Positions 1 through 6,011 of a stretch of 10,118 bases of DNA are shown here, piece after piece; position 1 is the first letter of the stretch; each line of letters opens with the position of its first letter. The translations under genes were made by a program, and so were the position numbers. The stretch is from Desulfobacteraceae bacterium. Lineage in GTDB: Bacteria > Desulfobacterota > Desulfobacteria > Desulfobacterales > SURF-15. The notes under the pieces were generated by a model. That model did not search any database. It saw nothing but the letters and a program-made list of their open reading frames with translations, and was not told where the DNA came from. The stretch lies in assembly GCA_003599475.1 (NCBI GenBank), contig QZKK01000036.1, positions 1 through 10,118 on the forward strand. The letters are read 5' to 3'.

Positions 1-15
1 GTGCTCTTCCGATCT
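1..15. other. Illumina sequencing adapter remnant
   Basis: The first 15 bases, GTGCTCTTCCGATCT, equal the 3' end of the standard Illumina TruSeq read-2 adapter. On the opposite strand they read AGATCGGAAGAGCAC, the usual adapter read-through sequence. They lie exactly at the window edge and fuse directly to coding sequence of the truncated gene beside them. They are not genomic and should be trimmed. Confidence 0.95.
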
Positions 16-386
16 GACAGATTCCCGATCGGACCTCCGGGGGGGATGGAAATCCGTCTGCAGGATAATTTCTTTGCCGTTTGGATGCAGTTCAGGGTGT
101 GCTGGATTCGAATGTCCCGGCGTTCCTTCTCCGGCTCGATGAAAGAGGGGAGGTAGGTGTCTCCGACGGCAAAGAGCGTAAATGAATTCAGGTTGGTGAC
201 CGAAAGATCGTGTGTCTGGATGAGCCGCTTGATGCGATCAAGCTTCTCCGCATCGAAATCGGGAGGGTACAGATGGGGCCTGTCGCAGAGAATTTCAATC
301 CCTTTGAACCCGAGTCGAGCAATCCGTTCGATGGCTTCTTCCAGACCGAATTTGACATAGGCGTTGGTGCTGTAGCCGAAAACCAT
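16..386 (-). CDS. Sugar-phosphate isomerase/epimerase-like TIM-barrel protein (N-terminal part, truncated by contig end)
   Basis: About 123 residues are visible, starting MVFGYSTNAYVKFGLEEAIE. The ATG at 386 follows AGAAGGAG with a 6-base spacer, which fixes the start. The first strand (FGYSTNAY), helix (EEAIERIARLGF) and second strand with its glutamate (GIEILCDRPH, residues 29-38) follow the pattern of the xylose isomerase-like / AP-endonuclease-2 TIM-barrel superfamily, whose members use divalent metal to isomerise or epimerise sugars. The segment ISIPPGGPIGN near residue 115 is in frame up to the adapter. The C-terminal half, with most of the metal ligands, is missing, so the substrate cannot be assigned. 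The gene lies 148 bp downstream of inositol-3-phosphate synthase on the same strand, so an inositol or cyclitol derivative is a reasonable but unproven substrate. The family is fairly sure; the exact function is unknown. Confidence 0.8.
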
Positions 387-403
387 CGGTTTCTCCTTCT
401 AAA

Positions 404-438
404 GTGTTCAGTGTTCAGGGTTCAGGGTTCAGTGTTCA
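404..438. repeat. Heptanucleotide tandem repeat, five units
   Basis: There are five uninterrupted 7-bp units of the form G(T/G)GTTCA: gtgttca, gtgttca, gggttca, gggttca, gtgttca. The array sits between the ribosome binding site of the TIM-barrel gene and the end of inositol-3-phosphate synthase. It resembles the short tandemly repeated repetitive (STRR) heptamers described in cyanobacteria and often seen between genes of environmental bacteria. No coding role is visible. Confidence 0.85.
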
Positions 439-472
439 GTCCGGCCTCTGGCTGAGCGGCCGGATCGGATCG

Positions 473-503
473 TCGGTTTCGCTCCGCTGCACCCACCCTA
501 CGG
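473..503. repeat. Widespread GTAGGGTGGG-type intergenic repeat
   Basis: On the minus strand this reads CGTAGGGTGGGTGCAGCGGA followed by GCGAAACCGA. It matches the well-known dispersed bacterial repeat of the form GTAGGGTGGGT-(short loop)-ACCCACC, here with a degenerate right arm (GAAACCGA for GAAACCCACC). The match is from memory of the motif, not a database search. It is one of three unrelated repeats packed into this 148-bp spacer. Confidence 0.6.
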
Positions 504-530
504 CTCTGACCGATCACTTTGCCGGCCTCC

Positions 531-565
531 GACTTCAGACATCTGACTTCCGTTTTCTGACCGAT
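531..565. repeat. Degenerate heptanucleotide array overlapping the 3' end of the inositol-3-phosphate synthase gene
   Basis: Successive 7-bp units read gacttca, gacatct, gacttcc, gttttct, gaccgat, with approximate consensus GACTTCT. The period equals that of the array at 404-438 but the unit differs. The array covers the stop codon at 535-537 and roughly the last nine codons of the synthase, so the tail ending RKRKSDV is probably repeat-derived. Confidence 0.6.
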
Positions 566-1698
566 TCCATGCATCGGGCTTCAAGGGATTTGAGGGCGTC
601 GATTTGTTCCTGGAACGTAATCGGTGGATGGTCCCCGACCGGTTTCTTGAAATAAAAGCCAAGCGCAGGAACGGGGCCCGCACACCCTGCCATCTGCAGA
701 AGCACCGCCCATCGGGTCAGATCGATGACCAGCGGAGCCGCCAGTACGGAATCCCGTCCCAGAAGGTTCACCCGGATGCTCATGGGCATTCCGAAGAGCC
801 CCTTGATATCGATGACATCCCAGGCCTCCTTTGCATCCCCCCGGGGAGGGTAGTAGTCGATGTGAACCTTATGGGACGAAGTTCCGTATGCTTCACCCAC
901 CGGGTATCCGAGGATCTCATCGAGCAGGGCGGTCTTATTCCTCAATTTTCCGGCAGCTTTCTGCGGGTTCATGAGGTTCATTCCGTCTGCGTTCCCCAGG
1001 ATGTTCAAGCTGTACCACCCGTCCACCAGAAGATTTCTGGCTTTCAGTGATGAAGCCAGTACGGTCTTGAAGTAGGTTTGACCGGTTTTCCCGTCCCTTC
1101 CGGCCATGGGAACCTTCCGGAGGAGCGCCTCTTCGATGACCGAGGGAGTCTCCAATTCGTTGGGGGTGAAGTTTACGACCGGTATTCCTGATGAAACCGC
1201 AGCCGCTGCATAGGCCAGGTCCGGGAAAAGGGACGGGTCGATGTTCAAATCGGAATCGGCAAGCTCTGAAATGGAGCATTCTTCCGGATTCGCACAGGCC
1301 GGCAGCAGATTGATGAATACCGGCTGTGAGTCGGGATGTTGATTTCTAAACTCATCGATGTCATGAGCGATAGCCTCGATCTGGGTTTTCATCGAAGATC
1401 GATGGGGCGCCGGCTTGACCGGGATGCAATCGATCTCCTGAAGCAAGGGCTTCCATACTTTCTCGGGAAGCACCCCGTTTTCCGCGATGCAGCCGGCAAG
1501 AGGCGTCTCTTGAGTATCCCATCCGGCCACTTCGAGTTCGAGGGGAATTCCGGAACCTGAAAACCGGCTTGCCGTGGTCAGAAATGGAAAAACGGAATTC
1601 GGATTCCTTCTGCTCGCGATTGCGGCAACCGCGGCCGTGGATGCAACCGTCCCCTTGGCCCCTGCGATCATCATCAGTATGGATTTTTTACTGTTCAC
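535..1698 (-). CDS. Inositol-3-phosphate synthase (myo-inositol-1-phosphate synthase family)
   Basis: The 387-residue protein is predicted to convert D-glucose 6-phosphate to 1D-myo-inositol 3-phosphate with tightly bound NAD, in the cytoplasm. Visible family blocks are an N-terminal Rossmann-like segment (ILMMIAGAKGTVAST, residues 7-21); NFTPNE (176-181); the phosphate/active-site block MAGRDGKTGQTYFKTVLA (198-215); NILGNADGMNLMNP (232-245); YPPRGDAKEAWDVID (283-297); and GRDSVLAAPLVIDLTR (314-329). Length fits the short prokaryotic form. The start is GTG at 1698, preceded by GGAG six bases upstream; a nearby ATG, four bases upstream, opens only a two-codon frame. The last residues (RKRKSDV) come from a heptamer repeat array and are probably not conserved. 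A truncated TIM-barrel sugar isomerase follows on the same strand. Similar synthases occur near ebo-type (UbiA, TatD, dehydroquinate synthase-like) clusters in some bacteria, but nothing in this window shows that link. Family assignment is very secure. Confidence 0.93.
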   Translation of the reverse strand: MNSKKSILMMIAGAKGTVASTAAVAAIASRRNPNSVFPFLTTASRFSGSGIPLELEVAGWDTQETPLAGCIAENGVLPEKVWKPLLQEIDCIPVKPAPHRSSMKTQIEAIAHDIDEFRNQHPDSQPVFINLLPACANPEECSISELADSDLNIDPSLFPDLAYAAAAVSSGIPVVNFTPNELETPSVIEEALLRKVPMAGRDGKTGQTYFKTVLASSLKARNLLVDGWYSLNILGNADGMNLMNPQKAAGKLRNKTALLDEILGYPVGEAYGTSSHKVHIDYYPPRGDAKEAWDVIDIKGLFGMPMSIRVNLLGRDSVLAAPLVIDLTRWAVLLQMAGCAGPVPALGFYFKKPVGDHPPITFQEQIDALKSLEARCMESVRKRKSDV

Positions 1699-1969
1699 GC
1701 CATGCTCCGATGTGTTGTTGAACTCAGTTGTGTTTCTTTGGCCCTTTGTACTCTGGTAGCCTTAAACCGTTTCAATTTAGCACCCATACATCCGAAATGG
1801 AAATAAAATTTGAAATTTGAGAGCTCCGAACGACTCCAGAAAAGATCGTAGAGGGCTTAGGATCGGCCGTGCAGCGGGAAGGGGGCGGCCAAGCGTGTTC
1901 CCCGGTGCAGGCACAATCCTCGAGTCAGGAATGAAGGCCGGAATGACGAAATGACCCGCAACGTTTTGT
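1699..1969. other. Spacer without a gene (vapC to inositol-3-phosphate synthase)
   Basis: I see no supported gene between vapC and the inositol-3-phosphate synthase start. A 72-residue open frame on the minus strand (1777-1995) has no ribosome binding site and a composition typical of chance frames. Near 1797-1822 there is an AT-rich stretch with AATTTGA repeated twice. A possible extended -10 (TGC TAAATT on the minus strand, about 1776-1784) could serve the synthase, but no good -35 is visible. The minus-strand stretch GTCATTCCGGCC near 1940-1952 resembles one arm of a common palindromic intergenic repeat whose other arm I cannot find. Confidence 0.5.
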
Positions 1970-1990
1970 GCCTGCTCGGGAGAGCAAGGC
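1970..1990 (-). terminator. Stem-loop just after vapC, possible terminator without U-tract
   Basis: Arms TGCTC and GAGCA enclose a 4-base loop (1978-1981), extended by GCC/GGC with one bulged base, giving an 8-bp stem. It begins six bases after the vapC stop codon. No run of T follows in the minus-strand direction, so intrinsic termination would be weak. It may instead protect the transcript end. Confidence 0.4.
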
Positions 1991-1995
1991 TCCAA

Positions 1996-2400
1996 TCATG
2001 CTGCCTTGTGGAGATCTATTTTTATATGTTTCGAAAAGAGCTCGAAATCTTTGTCTGTCGTAAATATCGAAAACCTGTTTCTATTCGCCATCGCGCAAAT
2101 TAAAAAATCCGTGTTTGACCCCTGTATACCTTCCGAGCGGCAACGATTAAAATACTTTGCAGCAGTAACATAATCTTCGGTAATTGCTGGAAGATCGGGA
2201 AAACTCTCAAGATGTTTCTGAAGTTTCTTGAACTGAGATTCACTTCGAATACCCGACAGGATCTCCTGCCGTACCGGCCCGATCATTTGTACGCGATGGT
2301 CCTGAATCATGCGTCGAAATTCGTGGACTGCAGTATCTGATTCCTGTGTGTCACGTCTTAAAGCCAGGGACCATACACTGGTATCGACGATAACCTTCAT
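1996..2400 (-). CDS. vapC: PIN-domain ribonuclease toxin VapC
   Basis: The 134-residue PIN-domain protein is predicted to be a magnesium-dependent endoribonuclease toxin that cleaves RNA, often tRNA or rRNA in this family, unless held by its antitoxin. The expected acidic residues are present: Asp6 in VDTSVW, Glu46 in VRQEIL, Asp98 in NTDFLICAMA, and Asp116 with Asp118 in TTDKDF. Length is typical for VapC. Its ATG overlaps the vapB stop in an ATGA junction (2397-2400), the classical translationally coupled arrangement. It seems intact and probably active. The RNA target cannot be read from sequence. A short hairpin lies just behind the gene. Confidence 0.93.
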   Translation of the reverse strand: MKVIVDTSVWSLALRRDTQESDTAVHEFRRMIQDHRVQMIGPVRQEILSGIRSESQFKKLQKHLESFPDLPAITEDYVTAAKYFNRCRSEGIQGSNTDFLICAMANRNRFSIFTTDKDFELFSKHIKIDLHKAA

Positions 2401-2597
2401 GGTTGACGTCTCTGTTTTTTATAATCATATCCCGGATCGTATTCCACAGTCCCGAACATCGAGAGAATTTTTTCCTGCTCTAAATGGTGTATATATTCAA
2501 TAAGCGCTTTTGAGACAGCGGCTTTCTTCGTTTTATGGCCTCCAAGCCGGACAGCCTTTTGAATAAGTTTGTCATCTATCTGTAAATTTGTTGCCAT
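2397..2597 (-). CDS. vapB: Antitoxin VapB (type II)
   Basis: The 66-residue antitoxin starts MATNLQIDDKLI. The first half (NLQIDDKLIQKAVRLGGHKT followed by KKAAVSKALIEYI) matches the VapB family often annotated as DUF2191, with a ribbon-helix-helix-like DNA-binding fold. The charged tail (VEYDPGYDYKKQRRQP) is the usual toxin-wrapping segment. I chose the ATG at 2597 because AAGGAGGGG lies six bases upstream; an in-frame GTG at 2621 would translate through that ribosome binding site. The stop overlaps the start of vapC by four bases. The protein should bind VapC and repress its own promoter through the inverted repeats upstream. Confidence 0.92.
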   Translation of the reverse strand: MATNLQIDDKLIQKAVRLGGHKTKKAAVSKALIEYIHHLEQEKILSMFGTVEYDPGYDYKKQRRQP

Positions 2598-2617
2598 ACC
2601 GATCCCCTCCTTGATAA

Positions 2618-2649
2618 TCACACATTATTTTACACATGAGTATGTGTGA
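2618..2649. promoter_or_regulatory. Probable VapB operator: three TGTGT half-sites
   Basis: TCACACAT (2618-2625) and ATGTGTGA (2642-2649) form a perfect 8-bp inverted repeat. Inside it ACACAT (2632-2637) pairs with ATGTGT (2642-2647) around a 4-base spacer. The repeats cover the promoter spacer, the -10 box and the likely start site, where VapB/VapBC binding would block RNA polymerase. Binding is inferred from position and symmetry. Confidence 0.6.
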
Positions 2650-2655
2650 AATCAA
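2627..2655 (-). promoter_or_regulatory. Promoter of vapBC
   Basis: Read on the minus strand, a -35 TTGATT (2655-2650) and a -10 TAAAAT (2632-2627) are separated by exactly 17 bases. Transcription would start near 2620, giving a leader of about 20 bases before the vapB start. This is the best-formed sigma-70-type promoter in the window. Confidence 0.7.
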
Positions 2656-2668
2656 GATCTCATTTTTC

Positions 2669-2680
2669 ACCGGCTCCGGT
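2669..2680. repeat. Short inverted repeat between glpD and vapB
   Basis: ACCGG (2669-2673) and CCGGT (2676-2680) form a perfect 5-bp inverted repeat, in practice a 4-bp stem with a 4-base loop. It lies 43 bases after the glycerol-3-phosphate dehydrogenase stop and upstream of the vapBC promoter. No T-run follows in the minus direction, so a terminator role is only possible. Confidence 0.35.
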
Positions 2681-2722
2681 AATCTTCGCAGACCCAGAAA
2701 CCTGTTCGATGTCGGAATGCCG

Positions 2723-4282
2723 TCAGCTTACGAGGTAATTTCCCGCCAGAGCCAGATAGCCGGTTACCTGTTCCTGCTGCCAGGCTTCATCTTTTCCCAT
2801 CTCCCCGGCCATCAGCTTCGCTGCCAGAGGGGCGGCTTCCATGCTGGCCCGGGCATCCAGCAGAAGAGCCCGCGTCCTCCTGGAGAGCACATCCTCGAGC
2901 CGTCTGGCCATCTCTTTTCGAGCGGCCCAGATGACTTCTGCCCGGCGGTAGGGCAGGCGCGGATGGATCTTTTCCCCGAGGACCGGATCTTTCCGGATCA
3001 AGTCGGTGATTTCCCTTGCATCGGCGCCGTAAACCGAAAGAGAATCTCGTCTATCCGGATCTTCCAACCACCCGTGAAGCTTCAGGGCATCGGTACCCGA
3101 GCGTCTTTTTTCAAGACCTGCGACCAGTTCGGCTTTGTTTACCGTATCTTCGCCCATCTTGCGGTAAGTGGTCCACTTGCCTCCGGCGATGGTGATCAGC
3201 CCGCTTGGGGATACCATCACCTGGTGATCCCGGGATATCATGGCCGTCTTCCGATCTTCCTTCTGCTGGATCAGCGGACGCAGGCCGGCAAAGGCGCTGA
3301 GCACATCCTCCGGACCGGGGCCTTTCGAAAGATAGCGTGCAGCATGGGTCAGAAGGAAATCGATTTCTTCCGACAGCGGAATCGGCTCGATTTGCGGATT
3401 GGGAATCGGCGTGTCTGTCGTGCCGATGATCACCCGGTTGTGCCAGGGAACGGCAAACAGCACTCTCCCATCTTCGGTATGGGGCACCATGATGGCGCTT
3501 TCGCCAGGCAGGAAGGATTTGTCAAGGACGAGATGTACGCCCTGACTGGGAGAAATGAGGGTCTCGGCGCAGGGTGCGTCCATTTTTCGGATGCTGTCTA
3601 CAAAGACCCCGGCGGCATTGATCACGCATCGAGCCCGAATGGTGTACGGATTGCCCGTTTCCTCATCGATTGCCGTAAGCCCGCAGATCAGCCCGTCTTC
3701 CTTGATCAGCGAGATGACATTCATGTAGTTGAGGACACAGCCGCCCAGATCGTCGATGGTCCGGAAAAGGGTGACCGCCATGCGGGCATCGTCGAACTGC
3801 CCGTCGAAATAGATGATTCCTCCCCGAAGACCAATGGGTTCCAGGGTGGGGATTTTTTCCAGAGTCTCCTCCCGGGAGAGGTTTCGGGACGGGCCGATGC
3901 CCATTTTTCCGGCCAGAATGTCGTAGAACTTGAGACCGATACCGTAAAAAGGGCCCTCCCACCATTCGTAGACAGGTACGATGAAGGATTGATGACGCAC
4001 CAGATGAGGGGCATTCCGGAACAAAATGCCTCTCTCATGCAGGGCTTCCATCACCAGGGAGAGGTTTCCCTGCTGGAGATACCGTACGCCCCCGTGAATG
4101 AGCTTCGTGCTGCGGCTGGAGGTTCCCCGGGCGAAATCGAGCCGCTCCAGAACCAGGGTCCGATATCCCCTGGAAGCCGCTTCCACACCGACCCCAAGGC
4201 CTGTTGCCCCTCCCCCGATGACCGCCACGTCCCATATAAAGGAGCGATCCGCTGCCTGCCTCAGCATTTTTTCCCTGATCAT
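2723..4282 (-). CDS. glpD: FAD-dependent glycerol-3-phosphate dehydrogenase (GlpD/GlpA type)
   Basis: The 519-residue enzyme is predicted to oxidise sn-glycerol 3-phosphate to dihydroxyacetone phosphate and pass electrons through FAD to the quinone pool at the inner membrane. The N-terminal dinucleotide-binding fold has VIGGGATGLG (residues 21-30). The family signature TSSRSTKLIHGGVRYL spans 54-69. Further conserved parts are NAAGVFVDSI (222-231), IIGTTDT (285-291), FAGLRPL (331-337) and the FAD-contacting AGGKWTTYRKM (366-376), followed by the C-terminal helical DAO_C-type domain. Length matches single-subunit GlpD (about 500) and lacks the extra [2Fe-2S] C-terminal part of long GlpA. The ATG at 4282 has GGAG five bases upstream. 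No glpF, glpK, glpB or glpC gene is beside it. A DUF488 gene lies 65 bp upstream on the same strand and may share its transcript. Confidence 0.93.
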   Translation of the reverse strand: MIREKMLRQAADRSFIWDVAVIGGGATGLGVGVEAASRGYRTLVLERLDFARGTSSRSTKLIHGGVRYLQQGNLSLVMEALHERGILFRNAPHLVRHQSFIVPVYEWWEGPFYGIGLKFYDILAGKMGIGPSRNLSREETLEKIPTLEPIGLRGGIIYFDGQFDDARMAVTLFRTIDDLGGCVLNYMNVISLIKEDGLICGLTAIDEETGNPYTIRARCVINAAGVFVDSIRKMDAPCAETLISPSQGVHLVLDKSFLPGESAIMVPHTEDGRVLFAVPWHNRVIIGTTDTPIPNPQIEPIPLSEEIDFLLTHAARYLSKGPGPEDVLSAFAGLRPLIQQKEDRKTAMISRDHQVMVSPSGLITIAGGKWTTYRKMGEDTVNKAELVAGLEKRRSGTDALKLHGWLEDPDRRDSLSVYGADAREITDLIRKDPVLGEKIHPRLPYRRAEVIWAARKEMARRLEDVLSRRTRALLLDARASMEAAPLAAKLMAGEMGKDEAWQQEQVTGYLALAGNYLVS

Positions 4283-4347
4283 GGTTGCTCCAGAAGTAAA
4301 GAATCAATTTCCGTCCGGTATGCCGCTGAAGGTTCCTTCCGGCAGAG

Positions 4348-4734
4348 CTATTCGACCTTTGCCCCTTTTTCGATGAGAAGCTGCTTCAGGATAGAACGGT
4401 GGCAGCGGTCTTCGTGCTCGCAGTAGCAGCCCACCGAGAAGTCGGTGGTGTGGGATAGTGCGGCGAGGAGCTCCATGTCGTGTTTGGCATCGGGGGCGGC
4501 CATTTCAGCTTTGTATTTCCTCGTAAATGCCGACCATTGTGCGGCGGACACCGCTTCTTGCCCAAGCTTCATGGTCTCTACGCTGGGAGCAAGGTTCGGA
4601 AACCACACGTCATACCAGTTCTGTTTCGAGAACTCTGTTTTCGGCACACCCCGGGGAGGTCGACGAACCGTTCCGATCCTTATACCCTCTCCTGGAATTC
4701 GGGGTGTTCCGAGTCGGACAACTCGCATGCTCAT
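4348..4734 (-). CDS. DUF488 family protein
   Basis: The 128-residue protein has the DUF488 pattern: an N-terminal strand followed by a basic loop (IGTVRRPPRGV, residues 20-30), WYDVWFPNLAPS (40-51), a helix with the W-x-x-F-x-x-x-Y spacing (WSAFTRKYKAEM, 67-78), and a C-terminal CYCEHEDRCHRSILKQLL (103-120), where Cys103, Cys105, Cys111, His112 and Arg113 form the family's usual C-x-C-(5)-CHR motif. The family is widespread and its biochemical role is not settled. The ATG at 4734 follows AAGGAG with a six-base gap; longer starts (4767, 4821) lack good ribosome binding sites and add low-complexity residues. The gene precedes glpD by 65 bp on the same strand. The spacer contains an imperfect hairpin (GCCG, AAGG / CCTT, CGGC) without a T-tract. 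Confidence 0.85.
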   Translation of the reverse strand: MSMRVVRLGTPRIPGEGIRIGTVRRPPRGVPKTEFSKQNWYDVWFPNLAPSVETMKLGQEAVSAAQWSAFTRKYKAEMAAPDAKHDMELLAALSHTTDFSVGCYCEHEDRCHRSILKQLLIEKGAKVE

Positions 4735-4845
4735 GGGCGACTCCTTTGATGAAGGGGATTTTTTCATGGCAGGCGGACGAGGATGAAGACCATTTACGTC
4801 GTTTCCATGTCCGCATTCCATTTTCTTTGACCTGGTCTTTCACCT

Positions 4846-4874
4846 TATCTATCGGATAACAGCTCGAAACTCAA
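4846..4874 (-). promoter_or_regulatory. Possible promoter for the DUF488-glpD unit
   Basis: On the minus strand TTGAGT (4874-4869) and TAGATA (4851-4846) are 17 bases apart. Both boxes are imperfect, and the leader to the DUF488 start would be about 105 bases. The position, in the only spacer upstream of this gene pair, is suitable. Weakly supported. Confidence 0.3.
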
Positions 4875-4991
4875 ACTGGAAACTTGCCGCTATTCTTCCC
4901 GCCCAGGCATCGGCATTCCTTCCTTCGAACCGGATTTGACTGGTTGTCCATTTCTTATTTCCCACATAAAGCTCCTTGCCGGAATCACGCT

Positions 4992-5819
4992 TCACGCCTC
5001 AGGCGGCCGCGACAGTGCGTGGATGTCTTCGCGCAAGGCGATCAGCTCCTCCCTGAGGGCGACAATCTCTTTGGCCCCCGCCAGTTCGGCTTCGTTATTC
5101 TCCGCGTCGCGACCGATGAAGAAGGTGGCGAGCGTCGCGGTTACGTAGCCGAAGACGGCGAAGGCATACAGCGCCATAAAGAGGCACAGTATGCGCCCCT
5201 CGAGCGTCTGTGGCCAGTACTGCGAACCCATTGTCGTCATGACCATTGCAGTCCACCACAGCGCCTCGCCATAACTGTTCAGTCCGTCCGGAATTTCGTT
5301 TTCGAAAGCGTACATCCCGGCCGCCCCAGCGAAAACCGCCAGCACCGTGAGAGCGGCCACATAGCCGAAACCCCGGCGCCGCAGGTTCGCGCCCAATGCG
5401 CGCATGCTGCGGTTGAGCGAGCTGAGAACGCGGAACAAACGCAAACCTCGCCCGACGCGAGTCAGCCGGAGCAGCCGAACCACCCGGACGACGCGGAAGA
5501 TGCGCAATGCCGGTATCAGCAGCGAAATGGCAGTCAGCCAGTTGCTTTTGAGATAAGCAACCTTGTGGGGGGCCAGGATGAATTCCAATGCAAAATTGAG
5601 AATGAATACGGCCCAGATGAGCGCGCCGATAATTTCAAATGAAAGACTCTCGCCCAAGAGCAGCTCCCCAATCAACAACGCCAGCCACGCAAAGGCGAGT
5701 ATCAGCATCGGTGTTTCAAGCCAGTCCGCCAGTTGTTGGAGTAGCTCGTAACGCTCCTTTTCCAGCGCCTCTTTCTCGGCCTGCTTCTCACCGGTGTTGA
5801 GATTACTCATCGGTTGCAT
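4992..5819 (-). CDS. Six-TM voltage-gated-type cation channel with atypical selectivity filter
   Basis: The 275-residue inner-membrane protein has the Kv-type ion-channel architecture. A charged N-terminal helix (10-32) is followed by S1 (36-55), S2 (62-83) and S3 (94-105). An S4 voltage sensor carries arginines at 106, 109, 112, 115, 118, 121, 124, 127 and 130, exactly every third residue. S5 (151-171), the pore helix (ALWWTAMVM, 186-194), the filter, S6 (208-233) and a C-terminal coiled coil (ALREELIALREDIHAL) follow. The filter reads TTMGSQYWP (195-203), where a potassium channel has TVGYGD: Val is Met, Tyr is Ser and the second Gly is Gln. Potassium selectivity is therefore doubtful. Two starts are close, at 5819 and 5810 (MSNLN); neither has a strong ribosome binding site. 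Neighbouring genes show no link, and a transposase remnant lies upstream, so acquisition by transfer is possible. Confidence 0.88.
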   Translation of the reverse strand: MQPMSNLNTGEKQAEKEALEKERYELLQQLADWLETPMLILAFAWLALLIGELLLGESLSFEIIGALIWAVFILNFALEFILAPHKVAYLKSNWLTAISLLIPALRIFRVVRVVRLLRLTRVGRGLRLFRVLSSLNRSMRALGANLRRRGFGYVAALTVLAVFAGAAGMYAFENEIPDGLNSYGEALWWTAMVMTTMGSQYWPQTLEGRILCLFMALYAFAVFGYVTATLATFFIGRDAENNEAELAGAKEIVALREELIALREDIHALSRPPEA

Positions 5820-5926
5820 CCCGGGTCGATATCGTCCCTGTTAAATCCATCATGGAAAGCCAAATGGTTCTTTTTCATAGTCTTTTCCTTTGCCCGTTGT
5901 TGAAAAAACGAATCTGCAATAGCGCC

Positions 5927-6011
5927 TTCACTATCGGTATTATCATCAAAAACCTTTCTGCGGGCAATCCCCCTGGCAATAATATGATGCAGCCCCAGAC
6001 ACATCTATGCG
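5927..6011 (-). pseudogene. Remnant of a Y1 (IS200/REP-type) transposase N-terminus
   Basis: Read on the minus strand, 6011-5991 encodes RIDVSGA and, after a frame change at base 5990, 5989-5927 encodes HHIIARGIARRKVFDDNTDSE. Joined, this matches the characteristic opening of Y1/REP-associated transposases (RxDxPGxxHHVIxRGxxRRxIFxDDxDRE). A preceding CTG CCC AGG GAA (6039-6028) may be the decayed MPRE start. The expected HFH catalytic motif and tyrosine are absent downstream, where the frame no longer resembles the family. It is a short, frameshifted relic and cannot be functional. The identification rests on motif memory over about 28 residues. Confidence 0.55.

Noticed and set aside
404..565. 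Possible CRISPR array
   Set aside because: The repeats are gapless 7-bp units without unique spacers, and no cas gene is near.
1936..1956. Copy of a GTCATTCCGGC-type palindromic repeat
   Set aside because: Only one arm is recognisable; the complementary GCCGGAAT arm is missing, so the match may be chance.
1777..1995. A 72-codon minus-strand frame after vapC
   Set aside because: It has no ribosome binding site, overlaps the post-vapC hairpin, is rich in Pro, Arg and Ser, and matches no family I know.
2598..2621. N-terminal extension of VapB from a GTG at 2621
   Set aside because: It would translate through the strong AAGGAGGGG ribosome binding site that clearly serves the ATG at 2597.
2636..4426. 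A 596-codon open frame on the plus strand
   Set aside because: It runs antisense across the whole glycerol-3-phosphate dehydrogenase gene, which has every family motif. The plus-strand translation has no recognisable domain and starts within the vapBC operator. Long antisense frames are common in GC-rich genes.
4884..5642. A 252-codon open frame on the plus strand
   Set aside because: It is antisense to the ion channel gene, and its composition (many His, Arg, Pro and Gln) reflects the reverse complement of membrane-helix codons.
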